NCBI RefSeq assembly: GCF_022179445.1
Contig: NZ_BPQU01000010.1
Span: forward strand, 82,068-146,067
Direction of reading: 5' to 3'
DNA: 64,000 bases
Source of the DNA: Methylobacterium mesophilicum
GTDB taxonomy: Bacteria > Pseudomonadota > Alphaproteobacteria > Rhizobiales > Beijerinckiaceae
Each line of letters begins with the position of its first letter. Position 1 is the stretch's first letter. Under the pieces are notes generated by a model. That model did not search any database. It saw nothing but the letters and a program-made list of their open reading frames with translations, and was not told the origin of the DNA. Of this stretch, positions 60,861 to 64,000 are shown one piece after another. A program made the translations under genes and the position numbers.

Positions 60861-61523
60861 CTATGCTCGGCTCGATCGCAGGCGGGCGACCTCGCTCGGT
60901 CCGATCTCGAGGTAGAACCGGATCGCATCGTCGACCAGAGCGTCGGGCGTAACACCCGCCGCCTTCGCGGCCCGCGTGACCTGGAGGCCAAGCGCCAGAT
61001 CGACGCGCAGGGCGGCGCCTTGGCTCGGCGACGCTGGTGCGGCCGCAGGGGCAGGTATGGGTGCAGCACTGTTCCGCGACTCGAGCTTGCCGAGCTTCGC
61101 TTCGCGACGACCCCGGTGGACGAGAGCGTCTGCGCGCTCATTGAGACGATCGCCGGCATGCCCCCGGACCCAGGTCCATTTGACGTCCCGCGCCGCGTTC
61201 AGTTCGTCGAGGCGCTTCATGAGATCGACGTTCTTCACGTCACCCGTCGTCGTGCGCCAGCCCTTCGCCTTCCAACCGCGCATCCACTCGGTCACCGATT
61301 TGACCACGTACTGGCTGTCGCAGCGCATCTCAATCGCGGCCCCGGCCGTGAAATGCTCGAGGCCCTTGATCGCCGCCGTCAGCTCCATGCGGTTGTTGGT
61401 CGTGGTGCCGGGCTCTCCGCCGCACAGCTCGACCGTGCTGTCCGGGGCGGCAACGACGACGCCCCAACCGCCTGGCCCTGGGTTAGGATCGCAACCGCCA
61501 TCAGCATAAACGATCGTTCGCAT
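60861..61523 (-). CDS. RNase HI with C-terminal extension
   Basis: The 220-residue protein has the RNase HI active-site residues: Asp in YADGGCDPNPGPGGWG, Glu in NNRMELTAAIKGL, Asp in CDSQYVVKSV and the last Asp in HAGDRLNERAD. Residues 150-220 are an extra helical tail after an alanine/proline linker, probably a DNA- or protein-binding add-on (VTRAAKAAGVTPDALVDDAI looks like a ribbon-helix-helix-type segment). It degrades RNA in RNA-DNA hybrids; plasmids often carry such second copies. I start at ATG 61523 where the domain begins. Confidence 0.88.
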   Translation of the reverse strand: MRTIVYADGGCDPNPGPGGWGVVVAAPDSTVELCGGEPGTTTNNRMELTAAIKGLEHFTAGAAIEMRCDSQYVVKSVTEWMRGWKAKGWRTTTGDVKNVDLMKRLDELNAARDVKWTWVRGHAGDRLNERADALVHRGRREAKLGKLESRNSAAPIPAPAAAPASPSQGAALRVDLALGLQVTRAAKAAGVTPDALVDDAIRFYLEIGPSEVARLRSSRA

Positions 61524-62348
61524 CGTGGCGTCGGCCCTGCGTTGGGGTGGTCGATGGGAGACCGCCATCGATGCCCGAAATTGCCTGACAGATTGTATCC
61601 CCATGGGGCTGCCGTTCGAGCAGGAAGCGAATGCCCACTTCTTGGAGATTTAGCTGGCCGGCTGAATGGCCGAGGCGGGGTCAGTCGCGGTAGAATAGCG
61701 GTTGTTGTGCCAGGGGCGAGTTGTAGCTCGCCGGTGGCCGAGTAGGCCGCTTGTCGGCCGAACTGAGCCATTCTGACCGCTTAAGTTTCAAACACTTGGC
61801 GGGGCCGCGAAACGCCCGGAAACGCCGTTGTCGGGGAGAGGGTGCTGCCGATTGGTGGTCGCCGTGCAAGAGGTAAGCGGGGTCGGCATTCAGCCAGGAG
61901 GCTGCCGTGTCTGGGGCCGAGCAGGGGCCGGCCATCGCGTGGCCCCAGCAGGGCGGACGGGGCCTGACGCGTGTCGGGCCAGTGGGTACGTCGGCGGGGA
62001 TGGCCGCAGATGTGGCCGGCGCTGGCGATCCGCCGGCCGGTGGGGGTGGGCAGTCCGGCGGGGTAAGGGCGCTCTTTGCATCCGGTCTGTGCGCGTTTCG
62101 GAGAAACATAGCGCCGTCCGGGGTGTGGTGAGCAGGCGGATCCGCCGCTGACCTCTGTAGCGATGGCGCCGATGTCCTCGCGCGGGTGCCGGTCGCCGTG
62201 ACGCGTGAGCTGCCTACGTCTTCACGCCCGGCTGAAGCAGTGAGCGTCCCAGCGCACAGCGACGTCCTGCATTTGCAACGCGAGCTGCCGGGGCCCTCGG
62301 TCGCTGCCGACGCCTCAGAAAGTGGGGGCGGAGCGAACTCGTACTCGA
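61524..62348. other. Gene-poor stretch with IS-end-like repeat
   Basis: The 825 bases contain only arginine/proline-rich frames without signatures. Positions 61718-61795 match 39600-39695 (see there), including TTAAGTTTCAAACACTTGG, and are probably the end of a lost element. GC-rich simple runs around 61950-62060 have no evident structure. Confidence 0.45.
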
Positions 62349-63053
62349 TCAGCCAGGCTTTGACTCGTCACCATCTTCGAGGATGCGGTGCCAGACCGGC
62401 ACATAGTACGGATCGAGCCGGGCGCGCCGCTCGCTCATGTACCGATTGAACGAAGACGTCGTCGACAGGACAGCGTCACCGATCGCTAGCCGCAGCCGCT
62501 CGCGCCCCGTCTCTTCCAGGTCATCCGTCTCACGCAGAAGGCTCTGCACGCGGTAGAGGTCGACCGTGCCCCCCGTGATCAGCGCGGAGGCGTCCGCTGG
62601 ATGATCGATGGCGTCCGATCGGCACCACAGCCAGAGCAGATGCTCCGCGCTCGCCAGCCGCGCTGGAATGCCGAACCACAGGCGGGTGATTGCTTCCACC
62701 AGTAGACCTGCCTCGATCGCGCAGGCGCAGGGCCGCAGCGTCACCTCGATGGGCCGCGGGCACAGCTTCGGGTCCATGTGCGGCGCGAACCGCACCCGTG
62801 TCGCCTGAACGAGATCCGCGGCACGCTCGCGCCCGTCCGCGCCGAGGTCGGCGACGATCTCGATCACGCCGACGTATCGCGCCTGCTCGTGCAGCGTCAG
62901 CGCGATGCGGCCGACCACGGCGTAGGCGTAGCCCTCCGCGTCGAGCCGTCCGACGATGTCGCGGAAGATCGCCGGCAGCATCCCCGGCGTCGGGTTGCTT
63001 AGGTCGTGGCAATCGACGAGGAGCGCCTCAATGTCGTCTGAGCTACCGCCCAT
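62349..63053 (-). CDS. Nucleotidyltransferase-like hypothetical protein
   Basis: The 234-residue protein has GYAYAVVGRIALTLHEQARY, then VGVIEIVADL, which has the look of the MNT/AbiEii nucleotidyltransferase start (YAVIGG-x-A...R-x-T-x-DID). Here GG is replaced by GR and the two catalytic aspartates by EI, so catalysis is doubtful. The remaining part is helical with DLYRVQSLLRETDDLEE near the end. It might be a degenerate antitoxin/toxin-type NTase. It is next to the small gene at 63071, 17 bases apart on the same strand. Confidence 0.65.
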   Translation of the reverse strand: MGGSSDDIEALLVDCHDLSNPTPGMLPAIFRDIVGRLDAEGYAYAVVGRIALTLHEQARYVGVIEIVADLGADGRERAADLVQATRVRFAPHMDPKLCPRPIEVTLRPCACAIEAGLLVEAITRLWFGIPARLASAEHLLWLWCRSDAIDHPADASALITGGTVDLYRVQSLLRETDDLEETGRERLRLAIGDAVLSTTSSFNRYMSERRARLDPYYVPVWHRILEDGDESKPG

Positions 63054-63070
63054 GTAGTTTGACCTCTGGG

Positions 63071-63505
63071 TCAGGTGAGGGTGCGGTAGTGCACGTCCGA
63101 TCGCACCGCGTGGCGCTCCCCGGCGAGGCCAAACAACCGAACGAGTTCGGCGATAGTCTCCGGCCGCTGCAGGCGCCTATCAGCGTAGAGCGTGAACAGC
63201 GCGGGTCCGCGCATGTAGACCACCCGCCCGCGCGGGAACGCTTCGTACTCGTGGCCTGCGATGGCCGGTGGCAGGCCGCGACGACGCAACACCGTGGCGC
63301 CGAGCCTGCGCCAGGCCTCCCAGACCTCGTGGTGCCCGCGCGGGTGGGTGAGGCAGTCGCCGTAGATTTCCGCTTCCGCCAGGGGCGTACGGTCGATTAC
63401 CAGCACGGTGCGATCGCCCTCCGGCACACCCCAGAAGATGCCGACGCTGGGTACGGCTATAACGCCTCCGGGGAGGTCAGGGTCCTGGCCGACGGTAATG
63501 TCCAT
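63071..63505 (-). CDS. Hypothetical protein
   Basis: A 144-residue protein from ATG 63505 (MDITVGQDPDLPGGVIAVPS) with FWGVPEGDRTVLVIDRTPLAEAE-type middle and HHEVWEAWRRLG. It is unrecognised, soluble and acidic to neutral, and lies 17 bases upstream of the NTase-like gene, with which it likely forms an operon, perhaps a two-gene module. An upstream start at 63595 would add 30 residues but lacks a good ribosome site. Confidence 0.65.
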   Translation of the reverse strand: MDITVGQDPDLPGGVIAVPSVGIFWGVPEGDRTVLVIDRTPLAEAEIYGDCLTHPRGHHEVWEAWRRLGATVLRRRGLPPAIAGHEYEAFPRGRVVYMRGPALFTLYADRRLQRPETIAELVRLFGLAGERHAVRSDVHYRTLT

Positions 63506-63804
63506 GATCTTGGCGTGTTTGCGTGGACCGGGCCGGCGTCGGTATAGCGTCGAGGGCAATGGTGGGGGCATGAAACCGACGTCTCCACAGCTCACCCGGA
63601 GCCGATGAGAGAGTTTCCCGCGAGGCCCGCGAAAATTTACAGCTAGGCGTCAATTTAGCTGCGGCCGACCGACGCACGGCGAGCATCGCTGCCCTGGAGC
63701 GTGAGCTTGTAGCTGACGCTGAACTTTCCCGAAAAACCTTTTTAAATGTTGTTGGTTTTGAGCCCCCTCCCCTGCGATTGAGGCCTAAGCTCTGCTATAA
63801 ATTT

Positions 63805-64000
63805 ATGGCCTGCACGGCCTACACGGTCTGCACGGTCTGCACGGCCTACACGGTCTGCACGGCCTACACGGCCTACACGGCCTACACGGTCTGCATGGTC
63901 TGCATGGTCTGCATGGTCTGCACGGCCTGCACGGCCTACACGGTCTGCACGGCCTACACGGTCTGCACGGCCTACACGGCCTACACGGCCTACACGGCCT
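63805..64000. repeat. 9-bp minisatellite running out of the window
   Basis: There are 21 complete 9-base units plus a partial one. Two main forms alternate: A = ACGGCCTAC and B = ACGGTCTGC, with three ATGGTCTGC in a row, and ATGGCCTGC and ACGGCCTGC once each. Read from ATG 63805 the units give the tripeptide Thr/Met-Ala/Val-Tyr/Cys and stay open to the window end. No ribosome-binding site precedes that ATG, so I list it as a repeat, not a gene. Confidence 0.95.

Noticed and set aside
60801..60875. tRNA gene on the minus strand
   Set aside because: Only a T-arm-like and acceptor-like 3' part can be made; no matching acceptor 5' strand, D-arm or anticodon arm.
63805..64000. CRISPR array
   Set aside because: The unit is 9 bases with no spacers; it is a simple tandem repeat.
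63805..64000. Coding gene of the Thr-Ala-Tyr repeat
   Set aside because: No ribosome-binding site before ATG 63805 and no non-repeat coding sequence is visible; kept only as a repeat.

Overview
The window is GC-rich alphaproteobacterial DNA, most probably from Methylobacterium or a close relative. The main evidence is a XoxF-type lanthanide methanol dehydrogenase (10328-12130), a SorAB-type sulfite dehydrogenase, a cyoABCD quinol oxidase operon and an alphaproteobacterial-type LexA box (GTTC-N7-GTTC) in front of umuDC. ArdC-like, KfrA-like and RNase H genes, several broken insertion sequences and long gene-poor gaps point to a megaplasmid or a mosaic accessory part of a chromosome. No identity search could be run, so the genus is an inference.

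Layout. 1-3842: a clamp-loader-like AAA protein that enters from the left, then a hypothetical gene and an ArdC-like zincin. 5536-9510: a fluoride-resistance island. It holds crcB with two small genes, a divergent COG4280-type membrane protein, and an operon of a fluoride-type CLC antiporter, DUF190 and EamA. The operon is led by a clear fluoride riboswitch that appears to mask the ribosome-binding site. 9641-12190: a probable structured RNA with its own promoter and terminator, then xoxF, which lacks xoxG and xoxJ. 12926-16050: a phosphoglycerate-mutase-like phosphatase, a YeiH exporter and a class III cyclase. 16247-25198: a periplasmic sulfite and redox block with sorA, sorB, two YVTN propellers, a second (cytoplasmic) sulfite-oxidase-like enzyme, DUF202, a LysR regulator, an ECF sigma/anti-sigma pair, a Y-X4-D repeat protein and DUF305. 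25658-35666: an SDR, cyoABCD, a GH15 hydrolase, and a divergent GMC oxidoreductase / DoxX / cupin group.

35789-64000 is the accessory half. It contains an IS3 remnant, a complete IS5-type element with a passenger gene, ImmA/IrrE, a PD-(D/E)XK nuclease, an IS110 remnant, a trypsin-like protease and a GNAT. After these comes a four-gene operon on the minus strand (49371 to 43918): KfrA-like protein, winged-helix middle protein, SMC-like ATPase with a zinc hook, and a large protein ending in a PD-(D/E)XK nuclease. It is best read as an ABC-3C/Lamassu-like defence system. Then follow an IS91 transposase with a tyrosine recombinase, an aldo/keto reductase with a LysR, DUF1993, an SOS-controlled umuDC, a free-standing reverse transcriptase preceded by two near-identical 121-bp repeats, a metallophosphoesterase pseudogene, an RNase H, two hypotheticals, and a 9-bp minisatellite that runs out of the window.

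The two best candidates for undescribed systems are the SMC-nuclease operon (43918-49371, perhaps with the adjacent protease and GNAT genes) and the reverse transcriptase with its repeated upstream region (57845-59825).
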